Source of the DNA: JAABSQ01 sp041642315
Lineage (GTDB): Bacteria > Desulfobacterota > Desulfobacteria > Desulfobacterales > Desulfococcaceae
Assembly (NCBI GenBank): GCA_041642315.1
Contig: JBEPWQ010000102.1
Coordinates: forward strand, 1-11,917
Reading direction: 5' to 3'
DNA length: 11,917 nt
Positions within the stretch are counted from its first letter, which is position 1, and every line of letters begins with the position of its first letter. A program made the translations under genes and the position numbers. Shown piece by piece: positions 10,942-11,917 of this stretch. The notes beneath the pieces are model-generated. The model made no database searches. It had not been told where the DNA came from and saw nothing but the letters and a program-made list of their open reading frames with translations.

Positions 10942-11917
10942 TCATGTATGCGGCGAATTTCGGCAGGCATCGGCATAAGGGGCCAGTGCGGCTTGAATGC
11001 GGCGGCGGAGCAAGGATTCAGGGTCAGCTTCATGTCGTCCGGATTCAATGCCTGGATACAGATCCGGGAAATACTGCCGAATCAGGCTCAGCGGAATGGG
11101 ATGGGAGAGATTGTTGCAGAGCCGGGCCAGGGCCGAGGAAACGGCCGGGTGGCGCCAATAATACCGGATTCGGTCGCGGTAGCTGAAGGCCCGCATCCAC
11201 CGCTGTTCCTCAGGGACGCCGGTGTAATGGGCCTCCCAGGGGGCTGGATTTTCCAGCATGACGTTTTCCAGAGTGCTTCGAATGCTCGACGGTTGAAATC
11301 CTTTCCGCCGCCTCAGCCATTCCGATTCAATGTGAGCGAGGGCGAAGACCGCTTCCCGAAACGCAAAGGTCAGGCACGGACCGACCTTGAGGATGGCAAA
11401 ATGATCCCGGACCAGCTGTTTCAAAGCCTTAGGCGGCTGATAATCGGTGGAGTGGACTTCATAGGTCATTCGGCCCGGCAGGTGTTCATGAAATACGGAC
11501 AAGGCTTGTGCGCGATCGGGTCGATAAACGGCCACATTGAGATCCCCGAATTCCAAGCCGGGCTGCACCACGACAGCGATAACCCGGTCCCAAGCCCTTT
11601 CCAGGCCGGCGGACCGAAAATGAATCCGGGTCAATTCAATGGTCTCCGCCACATTTTCAGGCCGGGATATGGCCAGCCCGTCGACATTTTCAAGATCCCC
11701 CCCGGGGGCCGGCACTTCGGTGCCGATCACATACACCGGCCGCGGCATCGAATCGGGAAGGCGGCCCGCTGCGGTTTCGGCGGCCAGACATAGAAGGGCG
11801 GTCCGCTCGGCAACCGTTTCGGGTGAAAGTCCCGACGCCGGATCATCTGCGCAGGGGGGATTCGGGTCCAGATGGATTTTGTGAAAACCGGAGGCGATGC
11901 ACTCCCGGGCCAGCTGT
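10942..11917 (-). CDS. GatZ/KbaZ-type D-tagatose-1,6-bisphosphate aldolase accessory subunit (5' end outside window)
   Basis: The 325 codons visible match class II tagatose-bisphosphate aldolase accessory subunits: FHKIHLDPNPPCADDP near the upstream edge, VAERTALL, YVIGTEVPAPGG, FGDLNVAVY, the strongly conserved HSTDYQ and LVRDHFAILKVGPCLTFAFREAVFAL, then IRYYW and CNNLS toward the C-terminus. In enterobacteria GatZ or KbaZ stabilises and activates the catalytic GatY or KbaY, which splits tagatose-1,6-bisphosphate to DHAP and glyceraldehyde-3-phosphate. The usual length is about 420 residues, so roughly 100 residues lie beyond the right edge. It converges on the radical SAM gene with a 65-base gap in which I see no convincing terminator. 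No catalytic subunit is visible, so its substrate remains open; it may act with a fructose-bisphosphate aldolase-like partner elsewhere. Confidence 0.9.
   Translation of the reverse strand, partial: QLARECIASGFHKIHLDPNPPCADDPASGLSPETVAERTALLCLAAETAAGRLPDSMPRPVYVIGTEVPAPGGDLENVDGLAISRPENVAETIELTRIHFRSAGLERAWDRVIAVVVQPGLEFGDLNVAVYRPDRAQALSVFHEHLPGRMTYEVHSTDYQPPKALKQLVRDHFAILKVGPCLTFAFREAVFALAHIESEWLRRRKGFQPSSIRSTLENVMLENPAPWEAHYTGVPEEQRWMRAFSYRDRIRYYWRHPAVSSALARLCNNLSHPIPLSLIRQYFPDLYPGIESGRHEADPESLLRRRIQAALAPYADACRNSPHT

Noticed and set aside
10756..11793. 345-codon open frame on the plus strand
   Set aside because: It is antisense to the GatZ/KbaZ gene, which is strongly conserved, and it overlaps the end of the radical SAM gene in another frame.

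Overview
The window looks like chromosome from an anaerobic, probably sulfate-reducing member of the Desulfobacterota. The grounds are a high-GC coding style, an Mrp/NBP35 ATPase fused to a NifX-type cofactor domain beside a DUF134 regulator and DUF5320 proteins, a PAS-type sigma-54 activator, and a periplasmic DsrE-like protein. This is an inference from gene content; no rRNA or other phylogenetic marker is present. I see no mobile element, CRISPR array or tRNA.

Layout. (1) Positions 1-2412 hold a divergent module. An Mrp-NifX fusion gene (minus, cut by the left edge) is transcribed away from a DUF134 regulator followed by two tandem DUF5320 genes, which end at a clear rho-independent terminator. 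The 239-bp divergent intergenic region carries a good sigma-70 promoter on each strand, two matching palindromes flanking the DUF134 promoter, another palindrome at the mrp transcription start, and a possible 15-codon leader ORF ahead of mrp. (2) Positions 2493-4407 hold a two-gene minus-strand unit: an AurF-like ferritin-fold diiron protein, then a secreted DsrE-like protein. A canonical -24/-12 sigma-54 promoter lies upstream of it. (3) Positions 4408-6546 encode a 712-residue PAS-PAS-PAS-AAA+-Fis activator on the same strand, the obvious candidate to drive that promoter. (4) Divergent from it, 6720-7574 encodes an exported M23 (LytM) peptidase with an altered zinc-ligand motif. (5) A cold-shock protein gene follows, with its own promoter, a long leader and a terminator. 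(6) Positions 8130-10876 carry a plus-strand run: a 73-residue unknown protein, a 550-residue protein with a DUF89/ARMT1-like domain, and an overlapping radical SAM protein with extra cysteines. (7) Convergent with this run, and cut by the right edge, is a GatZ/KbaZ-type D-tagatose-1,6-bisphosphate aldolase accessory subunit.

How the parts may work together. The Mrp-NifX/DUF134/DUF5320 module resembles anaerobe neighbourhoods thought to handle Fe-S or Mo-Fe-S clusters, with DUF134 probably autoregulating through the paired palindromes. The sigma-54 activator and its neighbours look like a self-contained signal-response unit: a cytoplasmic PAS sensor turns on a diiron oxygenase-like protein and a periplasmic sulfur-relay-like protein. 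The DUF89 and radical SAM pair is the most likely undescribed enzymatic pathway, because tight overlap implies joint function and neither protein matches an operon I can name. All functions are read from sequence motifs by eye; no database search was possible.
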